Below are positions 1 to 11,560 of a stretch of DNA of 64,000 nt, piece by piece. The notes below the pieces were generated by a model that saw only the letters and a program-made list of their open reading frames with translations, searched no databases and was not told where the DNA came from. Each line of letters starts with the position of its first letter. Positions within the stretch are counted from its first letter, which is position 1. Source of the DNA: Impatiens glandulifera. Lineage: Eukaryota; Streptophyta; Magnoliopsida; Ericales; Balsaminaceae. The stretch is from NCBI RefSeq assembly GCF_907164915.1, contig NC_061863.1, positions 27,633,710 through 27,697,709 of the forward strand, in the 5' to 3' direction. Position numbers and translations under genes: made by a program.

Positions 1-583
1 CAGACCTGCGGTCGTTTCCTCAGACCTGATGGTCAATCTCAGACCTGGTATCCTGTCTCAGACCTGCGGTCTGTAAGGCAAACCTGCCGGGTTTGTCTTT
101 TACTTGATGTAGGCACTGTCTGTTTGGACAGTTGTCTGTACTTTGAAGATTTCCTTTCTGGCTTATCCCGAAGTAGAAGGATCCGGTAGTACTGTTTTCT
201 GCAGCCTACAGTCTTTCCTCAGACTTGCATGGATATGGAAGTATTCAGTCTGTTCCTTTGGTATCATTCTCAACAGATACCCAAATTGTCTTCTTGTACT
301 AGTCGGCCGCTTGACTTGGCCGAATGTCTTTTGGTAGTGAAGTAACCGGACTTCTTCCGGTTATTCTTGTCTTGTGGATAATCGACTGTTTGATGGTTCC
401 GGTTTTGAGCTTTGGCCGATCCTTCCTTTGTGCGGTCACGTTCCGAATACTCTTGATCGGTTTGGTAGCTTGACCGGTTCGGTTTCTTCAGTTGGTTCTC
501 TTGTTCATCCGGTCCGGTTCCTTGTTCCTGCATGGGAAGTTTGTTTAAGTTAGGTTTATTCGAACCGGTCTGAATTTATCTAT
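1..583 (-). mobile_element. U3 part of a Copia LTR, cut by the window edge
   Basis: On the minus strand this matches the first part of the solo LTR at 14077-15362: the LTR start (TAGATAAA..CAGACCGG), the CCATGCAGGAACAAGGAACC stretch, and the repeated CAGACCTG/CAGGTCTGAG motifs at the left edge. The LTR start near 583 abuts the AT microsatellite that ends the left arm, so the element inserted in or beside that microsatellite. The R and U5 parts lie outside the window, so solo LTR versus full element cannot be decided. No coding sequence is supported here. Confidence 0.85.
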
Positions 584-614
584 AATATATATATATATAT
601 ATATGTATATATTT
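584..614. repeat. (AT)n microsatellite at outer end of left arm
   Basis: An alternating AT run sits between the truncated LTR and the arm proper (TTTTGGAGGGATTATG follows). Its partner in the right arm, at 48347-48386, is longer. The duplication breakpoint lies in or next to this simple repeat in both copies. Confidence 0.8.
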
Positions 615-3600
615 TGGAGGGATTATGATAATCTTTTTAAAATATCATAAGAAAATATTTTTATATTTTACTTATTAATTTTTTTATATACTAGGTAGAG
701 CAATCATGTAGTTATACACTATAAAATAAGTCATAAAAGTTTAGTTTATATTTATAAAAAAATATTTATTTTTAGTTTTTGTTATGATTTAATGGAATCT
801 TATAATTATATGCATTATAATATAAATATTTCATAATGTATAATGCACAATGCCTTAAATAATTTAAAATAAACGTATATATAAAGATGAGGTCACAAGG
901 GTTAGTCAGTAACACACTTAACATTAAAGCAGTCGCAAAATTTATCGTCTAACCGGTTCGAACCGGTTCGAACCAAGACTTCTAAAAAAGAATGAGGATA
1001 TCCATATTTTGTGCTAGACTAAAATAAACGTTTATAATATATCACAACAGAATATGACACCCTAATTTTAATAAGATATATGAGAAAAAATTAGATAAAA
1101 TAAATAATATAAATATATTATATATATTTATTTTGATTATTTTTTAATATTTGGTTAATATTTTATTAAACAATTTTAGTTTTTTTCAAATTTTATTGTC
1201 TATTTTCTATTAAAATATGGTTTCTCAACCGTTAAAATCATTCTATAAAAATTAAAAATTTATTTTTAAGTTTTACATTAATATACATATATAATTTATA
1301 ATTATAAGCATTACAAATCTACACTCTAATTTATAATATTAAAATATTAATTTTAAATAGACATAATCAGAATAATTAACTTTATGGTCTATGGTGAAAA
1401 ACTCAATTAAAATAATTAATTATGATTAATTATTGTGGTAATTAATCAAATTAATTATTGACTAAAACCAAAACAAAAAAAATAAAATTTTTTAGAATAA
1501 ATGTTGTACCCATTTTATATTAAAATAATTTTATAAAAATAAAAATGACAAAAATAAATAATTTAGAATGAATTGTTGTATCCATTTCATCTTAGACAAT
1601 TATTTATTAAACACTAGATCGAACGCCCATACGCAACAACGCCTTCATGGAACGTCAACGAAACACTCAAACGCGCTTAAAACGACAATTCGTATGGTGT
1701 TCCATGAAGGCGTTGTTGCGTATGGGCGTTTTATCTTATCAATTTAACACTAGATCGAACGCCCATAACACTACATTCGTCTCCAACGCGACGCCAAAGA
1801 GATAAGATCAATGACACGTCTTTGATCTTCTCTTTTTGGAACACCTTCGTTAGTCAACAATTTCAGATGATATAAAGCCTGAAATGATCATCTTACGATG
1901 GTGATCCTTTCACGTACAAGAATGGGAATGACTCATCCCTATTCTGGCCAACTTGAGGAAGAACAATCAAAATACCATAAATGGATTTTGGTTAATTCAG
2001 TCCACTTGGATGGATCAACTGACCTTGGACAACTATTAATAACCCCCATAAGTCAATCCGAAGGCAAGAGACACACTCTCGACCTTCCAAACTTCAATTT
2101 TTAGAAATCCTTCAATAAAGCTTAAAATTTTTTAAAAAATTTGGATAAAGCCTTAATGCTTGGATCTGAGCATCCTAATAGCTTCCCTAAGATCTAAGGA
2201 TTGTTATCCAATCCTTGGTATGGATCCAATCACTCTTCAATTCATATTTACAATTTGAATTTTTTATATATCAAATTGCATAATCTTGTATGCTTGTTGT
2301 TTATGGTGTTTTATGGTTAAATAATGATCCTAGTATCATTTAGAAACTATCTAGATAAGATAAAATTGATCAATCGATCTTAAGAACAAAAACCCAATTT
2401 TGATTTTTTTAAATACAAAAATCGGGTTTGCTATTCTTTGGTAAACTATGTTGAATCATAGCCCATCAAGTATCCCATCGCCGTCATGTTTGATCAAAAT
2501 GATTTTAATGATGGTGGGCAACTGTTTGGATCCTGTTTGATCCATCCTGATCATGTTTCAATCAAATAAAAAAAATCAAAATAAATGAAAAATTTAAGTT
2601 CTTGATTTGGTCAAAAAGAATGGCCAATGTTCTTGTTTTGATACCAATCAAGAATATGTGATATATGAATGTTATTGGGTAACTCATTTCCCTTCAAAAC
2701 AACTTTAAAATAAAAAAAACGATTATTTTTTTTTTATCACAAACTGTTTTGAACAAATTGATCACCATTCATGTCGATTAATACCTTGAGATGATGATCA
2801 ATATGTTTCAGAGAGCTTCGTGATGTTTCCCACATCCCCGGATCTAAGAATCCGAGCTAAAAAACAAATTATAAAAATTAACTTAGGTGTTCTTGAGTAA
2901 CGAGGCTTGTTAACAAGAATCGAGTGTCCTTAGCATCCAGACCCAGTAATCTTAACCAATTATCGAGAGTCCATAGCACCCAGACTGAGGGTCTCCAAAC
3001 CCCGACTGATAAAAATGGACTTTGGTCCTAAGGTCTGTTTGATTTCATTTTTCAAAACCCAAAATTATTTTTGTAATTTTGAGAAACTAAACCATTGTCT
3101 AAAAATCCCAAAAAGTTAGAAAATGATTACAAAATATTTTTGGGATATTTCTATAAATATTATGACTAAGGCCTGATTGGTGTTTATTTCTAAACCCTAA
3201 CATCCTCAAAATGACTAATATTCTTTAAGTATAATTCTCCATAGTTATCATCTAAAAAAAGTACCCGCATTTTAAATATTACTGTTTCAATATTTTAAAT
3301 AACGCTAAAACCTATAAGCATGACTATGATCGAAAGAATAATTGGTTAAATCTCAAACGTTATACAACCGAGTTTCAAAAGTCAACTTTATAAGTAGAGA
3401 ACATTTTTAAAACAGGTATGGAGGAAGAAGTATGAAAGTTCTTTCTCGAGTATGACCAAACTACGAACTAGAAGATAACTCTAGTTAATACGTTTGTATA
3501 CGTATGCCAACTTTTATTGATTTGAAAAAAAATTAATTGGCGACTCTGTTTCAAGATAATTACTCTTTTAAATTAATCATGTTTAATTAATTTAAACACA

Positions 3601-3890
3601 AGAATTTCTAAAAAATGAAGTTGTAATTTGATTACTGTAAATCCACGGATTATTTAAAATTGAACCCAAAATTAATTATTGTTTAATTAATTTCAAAATC
3701 TGTTTGGAATCCATGAAAAAAATTAAAGATAATGTTTTATTTTAAATGAAAAATCCTGACACACAAACGAGGTTGAATTTCCTGAATCTCGAGCTTTACA
3801 CGGAAACCAATGCAAAGGGTTTTCCGATGGTTACAACTTTCTAGCAACTCTTCTAGAGAAATAATCTTTAACTAAAAAACATAAATTTAA
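615..3890. other. AT-rich stretch without a recognisable gene
   Basis: Apart from the snap-back insertion at 1604-1765 I see no gene. The stretch is very AT-rich up to about 1600. Short open frames such as 1898-2104 have no recognisable motif, codon bias or promoter. The part around 2880-3560 (including GGCGACTCTG near 3540) reminds me of the untranslated leader of Tat-type Gypsy elements. That is a weak impression, not a call. The same sequence is present in the right arm at about 45130-48345. Confidence 0.5.
1604..1765. repeat. Snap-back insertion: 30-bp perfect inverted repeat plus a direct repeat
   Basis: Positions 1624-1653 and 1699-1728 are perfect reverse complements (30 bp, starting CGCCCATACGCAACAACG), separated by 45 bp. 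After the second arm, the stretch AACACTAGATCGAACGCCCATA, first seen just upstream, is repeated directly near 1745-1766. The right arm (around 47240-47340) has one copy of the CGCCCATACG stretch and a short different joint, so the extra ~70-85 bp is specific to the left arm. The layout fits a template-switch (snap-back) replication error. Confidence 0.8.
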
Positions 3891-4756
3891 TTTTTGAAAC
3901 ATTTGTATCACGTTTTAAACTTAATAGGTTTTTCTTACAAGGTACAACACTTTAAAAGACGTATAGGTTGTATCCTATTTAAAGCCTTTATATGTAAAGG
4001 GTACATCACCATCTTCTTACTTGCAAAAAAGTACATGACATGGATCAGTACTTCTACACTTATGTGTAAAGATTGTCAATGAGAAATGACAATTTGTTAC
4101 AAACCGAGTGATGTTGCGAGAAGAAAAACTAGAATTCACATGATTAACCCACCCTTTGGCGATGAGTCGTCCGTTATGACGCATGCATTGTGAAGGTTGG
4201 GGTAAATTCCCAATTGAGTAGATATTCCCTAGTTTATGGCGACAGTTTTATTCCCTCCACTATCGGTGAATGAAACTCTATTATGATTCCCCTTAAAACA
4301 AAAAACCTGGTTATTATCACCAAGCCTATTATTTCTCGTACCAAAACAACCAAAACCTCTTCACTACAACCCTTTACATGACTACTATTAATGTATTATA
4401 TCTATACATGTATAGACCAAGTGAGAATCTCAAACATGTTTCTTCTATTCAAAACAAATGCATGTTTATAAATGTATTGAATTTTAAATCATAGATAATG
4501 TCCATGCTAACAGATGTTAAGTTGATCCCATGGATTGAAAGTTTTCACAAAAACAAGTGGAACCATGTGATTTACATGTTGACCCCCATCATGAGTTTCA
4601 CAAATTTTAAAATAAACATTACCATCATGATGCAAATGCAAAGGAGGTTCAGCCGTACAGAACAAGTTTATTATATGGGAGAAAGGCCAATTTTCTCAAC
4701 CATAGAGTAATTTTGAGCGATTCTAATGATGGACAACAAGAATATTATGCAACAAA

Positions 4757-5020
4757 TCAATGTCGACACAAGCCACATGGTATGATCGACACGATTGAGA
4801 CAATAGGCACAAGTGAAAAGACACGATCGACACAGGCGACACGATTTTGTTTTGCACGGTAAGTCATCAAATCAATGTCGGAATCAACAATGATTAAAGG
4901 AAGCGCGATCGGCACATGCGACATGGCACAATTAGCATAGGCAACACGATAGGTACAAGTGACACAACACAATCGGCACTAGCGACACGATATAGACTTG
5001 CGCCGTAAGTCATCAATTAA
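4757..5020. repeat. Degenerate short-unit minisatellite (GCGACACGAT type)
   Basis: Irregular repeats of about 13-25 bp built from CGACACGAT, CGGCACATGCGACA and CACAAGTGACAC. The phrase CGTAAGTCATCAA appears twice, near 4858 and 5004. The stretch stands out from its AT-rich surroundings by its G/C content. The antisense 71-aa open frame across it is only a by-product of the repeat. The mirror copy in the right arm is at about 44000-44270. Confidence 0.6.
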
Positions 5021-5148
5021 GTGTTTCTAATCTAGGGTTTCTTATGCATTTGTTAGTGTCGCTGGAATTTTTCCTTGATTGTAGTTTATCCGTGATCATC
5101 TCTTAGGGTTTCTGTAATTACTTATTCTATTACTATATTTCTGTCATC

Positions 5149-5830
5149 ATGGGGAAGGAGAAGAACAAAAGTAATAAATATAAAGAAGTAAGGGAGTTTA
5201 TTCTAGAAGATATTAAGAATATTGCAGGAAAGGAGATTAAGAGGGTAGTTGATGAAGTTGTCCAAGAAAAGAAGGAGGAAAGAAATGTTAAATCTATAGA
5301 TATTGCAAATATTTCTGTAGAAAAGAATGCAGGAAAATATGGCAATAAAGAGGGAGTATGGATGTTAGTTATAATGAAAAAGCCAACCTGTTTGGTCTTA
5401 AGAACTAGATTACCAAACTTTTGATGCATGCTAAGAAGAGAGAAATTACAATCAGTAAAAAGAAAGCTCAACAAATAATAGTCCAACTCAATATATACTA
5501 TCTCTAAGACTATAATTTGCTGAAGAAAGTAGAATATGAGGAGATAGTTAAATGGTCAGTTGATGCAATAAAGGAGCTGATGAAGGATCCCAAATTCAAG
5601 ACCTACACTACAAGAATTAATTCAACATAGAAAGTCAATGAGTTGTGGAAGAATAAAGCATAAAAGAAATCTGAATACCATGCCTATAAAGAAAAACTCT
5701 ACTTGGGGGATATCCAAACAAAGGTAGAGATACTTAACTCTCCTTTTAAATTCAAACTGCATTTTAGATTAGAGGAGAAATGAATTAAAGATTGGATGTT
5801 TGTGGTGGTTGGAAACTTTATTGGGAAAAA
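5149..5830 (+). pseudogene. Decayed ORF of unknown function, lysine/glutamate-rich
   Basis: An ATG (MGKEKNKSNKYKEVREF) opens 91 codons. The reading can be followed in short broken frames to about 5830 (segments such as WSVDAIKELMKDPKF and YKEKLYLGDIQTKVEIL), interrupted by several stops. Composition is Lys/Glu-rich with probable helices. The leader contains two AGGGTTT motifs, common in plant 5' leaders. It ends about 90 bp before a polypurine tract and LTR, so it may be a remnant accessory ORF of a Copia element. No family is recognised. The right-arm copy (43595-43870) differs at about 5 of 91 residues, so it is not obviously constrained. Confidence 0.4.
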
Positions 5831-5921
5831 CAGAGTGTTAAATTAAAATAGACAATTAACTTAAGATAATTAGTCAACAGTTATAAAATTACCAGGTTTT
5901 GAATATTTAGTTTAAATAATC

Positions 5922-5934
5922 AAAAAGGGAGAAA
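5922..5934 (+). other. Polypurine tract (PPT)
   Basis: AAAAAGGGAGAAA follows GAATATTTAGTTTAAATAATC and is nearly identical to the PPT context of the 14.2-kb Copia element. In retrotransposons this primes plus-strand synthesis immediately upstream of the 3' LTR. Here the LTR that follows is itself followed by a PBS and gag. Confidence 0.7.
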
Positions 5935-6039
5935 CTATTAAGTTAAAGTATTTAATCAATTATAGTGCATAAATAAAAATTGTGCTGTGTTAAATTAATT
6001 TTGTGCAGATTGAAGAAAACCGGAAAGGAAAGTTGTCCG

Positions 6040-6760
6040 GTAGTTGATCAAATTCGGCATTTGATCAAACTTCGGTTTCTGCAAAGAGGTGCTTCCAGTT
6101 TTATCTCCACTTCGGTTTTATATGAGATCGGTTTTATATTGCAGCGCGTCTGGTAGTTTATAACTTCGATTTTATATTGGAGCGCATCCAGTAGTTTATA
6201 ACTTCGGTTTTTTTTAGAGCGCGTCCGATATTTTATAACTTCGATTTTATATTGGAGTGCATTCGGTTTTTATAACATCAGTTTTATATTAGAGCGCGTC
6301 CAGTATTGTATAACATCGGTTTTATATTAGAGCGCGTCCGGGATTTTATAAATTTGGTTTTATATTGGAGCGCGTCCGGTATTATATGAGATCAATTTTA
6401 TATAGACGCGTCTTTAGTTTTTACATGACTTCGGCATTCTATCAAGATGCATCCGGTAGTTTATCCAAATCGGTTTTTGTATAAACGCCTTCGGTTTTAT
6501 ATCCTCGTCAGTATTTTATAAAGGTGTGTCCGGTAGTTTGTGAGCTTCCGATTTTTATTACAAATCAATATTTTACAGAGACAACTGGTAGTTTATTTAG
6601 ATCGGTTTCTAGATAAGTGTTTTTGGCGTTATCTCTACTTCAGTTCAATATCCAAGCATTCCGGGTTTTTTCACCATTTCAGTATTATATCAGGACGCTT
6701 CCAGTATTTTACCTTTTCAGTATTATACAAAGCGTTCCCGGTTCTTAATCAGATGGGGCA
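6040..6760 (+). repeat. Tandem array in U3 (GAGCGCGTCCGGTATTTTATAAC type)
   Basis: Degenerate units of about 55-65 bp, each with a version of CTTCGGTTTTATATTGGAGC followed by GCGTCCGGTA. About ten units can be followed, decaying toward 6760. The array sits in the U3 part of the old Copia LTR. The right-arm copy is split by the 14.2-kb insertion into 28010-28196 and 42441-42980. Confidence 0.8.
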
Positions 6761-7369
6761 TCTGATCAAACATACTTTATGGACAGTCTGACACAACAAC
6801 AGAGCTAGACCTTAAACAATATCACGAACTAAGTCAATTCAAATCATCTGAGTTGTAAATTCCTCGTATACCACATTCCATTAATAAATATTTTGTTTTA
6901 CTATCATCCAGTACAGACAAGATGAAAAGAGGATCTCCTTTGATGTACTATCCTAGAACTCAACAAATTAAATTAGGACAAGTGTCCTCTAAACCAAAAT
7001 ATTCGTTAAAATTTGTCTACATAAGAAGATAGAGGACAATTTTCTTCATTACCTTGACACACCGTTCTTCACCTTTGATGAAATATCAACTGTTTTTCAA
7101 CAGCTTTACAAGTTAAACACTAGTTTTTTCACTACTCTCTCAAACTCTCAAAGTACTAAAACCTTACAAGTTTACTGGAGTGTTAATGTTTTATTACATA
7201 CTGTTTATTTTATGTGAGTCTTCAGTATTATAAATTGACATAATTTGTTTATGTTCAATAGAGTGTCGTGTGCTAGGAGTTCGGAAAAAGACAATGTCTA
7301 AGTCTTAGTTGTCCGACTGGGTGTTTACAAGTGTTGTATTCAAGAGCATAAAATCCTTACAATCTTCTA

Positions 7370-7433
7370 GTGAATATCCTTCTCAATGATGAGAAAAAGT
7401 GTGACGTAGGAGTTTTTACTCTGACATCCATAA
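7370..7433 (+). other. Conserved LTR leader block with hairpin
   Basis: GTGAATATCCTTCTCA-ATGA-TGAGAA forms a 6-bp stem, followed by GTGACGTAGGAG and ACATCCATAAA. The same order (stem, GGGGTGACGTAGGAG, CCGAACATCCATAAA) occurs in the three other Copia LTR types of this window. The function is unknown; it lies in the transcribed leader part of the LTR. Confidence 0.6.
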
Positions 7434-7508
7434 AATCTCTTATCTCTTGTGTTTCTTCCTTTCAATCTCATTCACTTATTATTTCAAGTCTAAACAAACA
7501 GTTACTCA

Positions 7509-7525
7509 CTTGAACTTTGTTCAAG
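7509..7525 (+). other. Conserved CTTGAAC-N3-GTTCAAG hairpin
   Basis: CTTGAACTTTGTTCAAG is a perfect 7-bp stem with a 3-nt loop, about 125 bp before the LTR end. Equivalent stems occur at 15217, 28341, 41253, 27279 and 52009, the last with a compensatory change. Confidence 0.65.
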
Positions 7526-7652
7526 ATTTTGTGACGACTTGGGAAGAATAGAAATTAATATTAACTTCTAACAGAGTTAATATCAAACCAAAGTGTGTAA
7601 GCGTTCAACATAGTGAGACCCCGTCTCTATTGTTGCACCTAATCCTAACAAG

Positions 7653-7666
7653 TGGTATCCGATCAG
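7653..7666 (+). other. Primer binding site, tRNA-iMet type (mutated)
   Basis: TGGTATCCGATCAG follows the LTR end after AG. The intact sequence of this class is TGGTATCAGAGC, complementary to the 3' end of initiator Met tRNA. The mutations fit an old, inactive element. Confidence 0.75.
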
Positions 7667-7700
7667 ACTGTTTCTATTCCCCAAGCATTCGAATATCATC

Positions 7701-9443
7701 ATGTCTTCATCCGACAAGCCCCCCATGTTCCGAAGTGAAGACTTCATTGATTGGAAGCTACACATGCATGTGTATTTGGCCTCGTAAGACGATGACATTT
7801 GGTAAGTCATCACTGACGACTCGATCAAGATTGAGAATGAAAGATGTGAGTGGACTAATGATGATAAATGGAAGAAAAACATGATAACTTGGCCAAGAAT
7901 GCCACATATAGAAGTCTGGACAAGAAAATGTTTGCAAAGATTAGAGCATGTTCCACCGCCAAGGAAGTATGGGAGAAGATTCTTCAACTCAATGAGGGCA
8001 ACAAACAAACCAGAGAGAACAAAATCATTGTTCCCACTCAGAAATTCGATAACATCATAATGTGTCCCAGAGAAATGATGAACGAATTTGACGAACGTTT
8101 CACTAGCATTGTCAATGAACTTTCCATTTTGGGAAAGGTTTATGGAAACAAAAAAATCATAGTCAATGCGTTGAAAGCTCTTCCCACCACTTGGGATGTT
8201 AAGACAATAGTGATGAAGTAGTCTAGAAATTTCCACAAGATGCAGTTGCACGACATGTTCGACGATCTAAAAGCTCGTGAGTTTGAGATGAACTCAAGGA
8301 ATGAAGATGATCCCTCATCCTCGAACGTGACTAGAGCGTTGGTATCCTCTATGGAGTCAGCAGCCCATCACCCATCAAGTCAGCTGAGCAGTTTAACAAA
8401 GATGCGATGGCCTTACCTGTCAAGAAGTTTGGAAGATTCATAAAGAAGAATCAATCCAACTCATCTTTCAACAACAACAATAACTCTAATGATTATAAGG
8501 CTAACATTCGTTGTTTTAACTGTGATACTTTAGGTAATTACAAGTCGGAATATCGGAAGCCATGGAGAGACGACAAGAAGCCAGCCGATCATAAACATAA
8601 GGAGGATCATAAATCATCCAATCACAATAAGGATAAGAAAGCAATATTGGCAGAGGAAAGCAAAACCAAGTGGGCTCAAAGTGATTCAGAATCAAGTGAT
8701 AGTGATTATGAAAAAATCTAATGCTTCATGGACAATGATGAAGAGGTATTTGACTTTGCATTTGAAGAGTTCACTCGAGACGACTTGATTACTACTCTCA
8801 ATGACATGGTCATTGAGTACAAAAAACTGTTTGTTCTCGCTTCAACTCAACTAGAAAACACAACTAGTAAAACAAATGAACTATCCTCTAAGAATGAGAA
8901 GCTCAAGGAGACAGTTCAACTGTTGACCAAGGAAAACGAGAGAACCAACTATGTGATTTCTATATGGACTAAGTCTGGGGATGCTGTCAATCAGATGATA
9001 AATCATTAGAGGCCGGCCAACTGCAAACTTGGACTAGGCTATGACAACAACAACCCAGACAAGTCATGCAAGAAGTTGAAACCCAAGAAAGGAAAACTTC
9101 CTTCCATAAGTTTTGTCAAGGGTACCTCAACTAATACTCAAACAAGTAACGATGCAAATGAGTCAATACCTAAAAGCAGCTAAAATATGTGGAGCCAACT
9201 CACAAGTCATAGTGGCATAATCCTGAGAGAAGGAAAGTCAGTCGGTCGGTTGGACATGAACATGACAAGCGATAAAGGAGGTACCATCATAACTCATCCT
9301 CAAAATATTATGACTCATCGAAAGGCAGATAGAGAGATGTCAAGCCTAGTGCATGTAGAATTATTAAGATTAACACTAGGAAATTCATCAAAATAACACA
9401 TGTATGGATCCCCAAAGGACTGATCAACCGTGGACCCAATTAA
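7701..9443 (+). pseudogene. Decayed Copia gag (SIRE-like), left arm
   Basis: The ATG at 7701 starts a nucleocapsid/gag reading (MSSSDKPPMFRSEDFIDW). It continues through the plant Copia gag core (AKEVWEKILQLNEGN, FDERFTSIVNELSILGK) in 7868-8221, past a stop at 8219, and across a frameshift near 8407-8443. The zinc knuckle at about 8511-8560 reads CFNCDTLGNYKSEY, so the expected His and last Cys of CX2CX4HX4C are replaced. After a TAA near 8719, the acidic DNDEEVFDF segment and a coiled-coil region follow to 9009. The reading ends at a stop after GPN (9441-9443), a position where the other Copia families here also have a stop. Confidence 0.85.
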
Positions 9444-10751
9444 ATGTGGGTACCAAAGGGTATAAATAGTTTTATTTGCAGGTTAAACATGTCAGATTTC
9501 TGAAGGATTCAGAATAATACTTGAATAGTGGATGCTCAAGGCACATGACCGGAAATAGCAAGCTTCCAACCAACGTTGTGAATGAATCTAGATCAAGAAT
9601 CACATTCGGTAATAACTCCAAGGGTAAGATTGTCCAAGGTAACCTCACCATAAACAACGTGCTACTTGTTGAAAATATGTGATATAACTTGCTTAGTATA
9701 AGTCAAATGTGATATATATGATATATTATTGAATTTCATAAGCAAACATGCATAGTCAATTATCAACAGGGAACTACCCTATTGACAAGGCATAGGACAG
9801 GTAATGTTTATAAAGTCAACTGAAAAAACAAGTCACCTAATTCTATTTGCATGTTAGCTAAGAAAGATCAAAACTGGTTTTGGCATAAGAGACTTACTCA
9901 TCTAAACTTTAAGACTATTAACATTATATGTTTAAAAGATCTAGTTGAAGGAATTCCTAAATTGATGTTTTCTAAAGATAATGTTTGTTCTTCTTGCTAG
10001 ATAGGAAAATAGATCAAGTCAACTTTTAAAAGTAAAGGTAACATTCAGTCTGAAAGATGCTTAGAAGTCTTGCATATTGATCTTTTCGGTCCAGTTAAGG
10101 TAACCAATTTAGGAAGCATGAGATGTACCTTAGTAATTATTGATGACAACTCTACGTTTACTTGGGTTATTTTCCTAACTTCTAAAGATCATGCTACTCC
10201 TAATTTGATTAAAATGCTTAAAAGAGTGCAGAATAAAAAATCGGTAAGCGTCAAAAAAATTAGAAGTGATAAGGGTACTGAGTTCACTAACAAGACTATA
10301 TCATGTTATCTTGAGGAATCTGGTATTAGATACGAGCTATCTAGTTCCAGAACTCTATAGAAAATGGCTTAGAAGAAAGGAGAAATAAAACCCTTAATGA
10401 AGCGGCCAAATCTATGATAGCTGACTTTAGAGTGGCTCAAAAGCTTTGTGTAGAGGCCATTAACACAACATGTCATACTCAAAATCGGTCAATGATTAAT
10501 AAAAGATTTAAAAAGACTCCTTATTAGATTTACCATGGAAAAGCTCCTAACATCTAGTTTTTAAGATCTTTGGTTGTATGTGTTACATTCATAATAATGA
10601 GAAGAATTATTTGACCGCATTTGATGCCAAATCTGATGTTGGTATTATGTTAGGATATTCTGTAGTTAGTAAATCTTATAGAGTGTATAATAAGAAAAAT
10701 TTAACTGTCAAATAATCATCCAATATTGTGTTTGATGAATCTATCGAATGT
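9444..10751 (+). pseudogene. Decayed Copia pol fragment: protease and integrase, left arm
   Basis: The reading resumes with MWVPKG, then a protease-type GCSRHMTGN near 9530 (the usual DSG reads NSG). The integrase zinc region follows (HLNFKTIN near 9905), then the DDE core ([10 protein letters not shown] at 10070; RSDKGTEFTN near 10260). Stops and frameshifts are frequent. It ends at VFDESIE near 10748, where sequence changes in one step to a Gypsy integrase. Reverse transcriptase, RNase H, any accessory ORF and the 3' LTR are missing. The right-arm copy shares the same break, so the chimera predates the duplication. Confidence 0.85.
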
Positions 10752-11560
10752 GGGGGATCAACATCGTCGAAAAGATTCACCCCCACACCTCTAATGGTCA
10801 TGAATTTGTTCTAGTCGATATAGACTATTTTACCAAATGAGTTGATGCGTCATCTTTCAAGATCCTCAACTCCTCCCACATGGAAAAGTTCATCCGGAAC
10901 AATTGATTAATTGATAAGGAATCCCCATTTGGTGATCTATGATAAAGTTTGGCATTTCCAATTCAAGGTACTCAAGCACTTGGAAGAATTCAAATTGAGC
11001 ATCACAATTCTTCACCATATAGACCCGGACTAATAAGTGTTTGAAGCTGTGAACAACAATGTGATCTCTATATTAAAGAAGACCACACAAAATACAGGGA
11101 GAAACTCCCTTATGCTTTGTGGAGTTATTGAGCGAACGCTCGGACGTCTACAAGAGAAACTACTTGTTCATTGGTCTATGGAATGGAGGTTATTCAACTC
11201 ATTGAACTCGAGATACCTACTATTAGGGTACTCTTAGAAAGTCATGTCATTGATGAAGACTAACTTAGATTTAGATACGATCAATTGTCTCTCTTGGAAG
11301 ACAAAAGGTTTGATGCCTTGTGCAAAACACAAGTCTATCAATGACGCATGTCAAAACTTTCATAAAGAAGGTCAATCCTCGACATCTAGTAGTCGGAGAC
11401 CTAGTCCTTCGCAAAAATCGAGAACTTTAGGATCCAAAGGGGAAGTTCCAACCATAATGGAAAGGACCTTACATCATCAAGCAAGTTTTCTCCGGTGAGA
11501 TGTACGTTTAACTTCAAGAATCTCTACTCCATATAATCTTGATAAACTTAAGAAATCTTA
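10752..11560 (+). pseudogene. Ty3/Gypsy (Tat-type) integrase C-terminal fragment, left arm
   Basis: From GGGGGATCAACATCG the reading matches the Gypsy integrase core and tail: HEFVLVDIDYFTK near 10800, EAVNNNVISILKKTTQ at 11043, a VYGME-like segment, then LEDKRFDALCKTQVYQ and GPYIIKQVFSGE near 11460-11510. These are landmarks of the Tat/Ogre branch. Frames are broken by several indels. It is directly joined to the Copia integrase upstream without LTR or TSD. The right-arm copy is at 23600-24410. Confidence 0.8.

Larger units (their letters stand above)
5936..7650 (+). mobile_element. Copia LTR (old SIRE-like family), left arm
   Basis: It is bounded by a PPT on the left and by ..CCTAACA plus a tRNA-iMet-like PBS on the right, about 1.7 kb. 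Inside it has a U3 tandem array (6040-6760), ACCGTT at 7061, and the two conserved leader hairpins (7370-7433 and 7509-7525) shared with the other Copia LTRs in the window. The exact left end is uncertain because no second LTR of this element is present. A start further upstream, near 5838, is possible if the PPT lies inside a duplicated LTR end, as in the 14.2-kb element. Confidence 0.7.

Noticed and set aside
960..985. ACCGGTTCGAACCGGTT palindrome as an operator
   Set aside because: ACCGGTT and TTCGAA words are frequent through the window and the site is next to no promoter; not convincing.
1898..2104. 68-codon open frame
   Set aside because: No motif or homology recognised; its mirror in the right arm (around 46880-47120) is not conserved as a frame.
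3530..3560. Tat-type PBS (GGCGACTCTG)
   Set aside because: The resemblance is from memory, the LTR end cannot be defined and no matching second LTR is visible.
5133..5486. 117-codon hydrophobic antisense frame, with a mirror at 43533-43886
   Set aside because: Antisense of a lysine/glutamate-rich frame, which automatically gives Phe/Leu/Ser-rich, membrane-like sequence.
7583..8251. 222-codon open frame on the minus strand, with a mirror at 26553-27221
   Set aside because: It is the antisense of the decayed Copia gag, which is recognisable on the other strand; no own motif or promoter.
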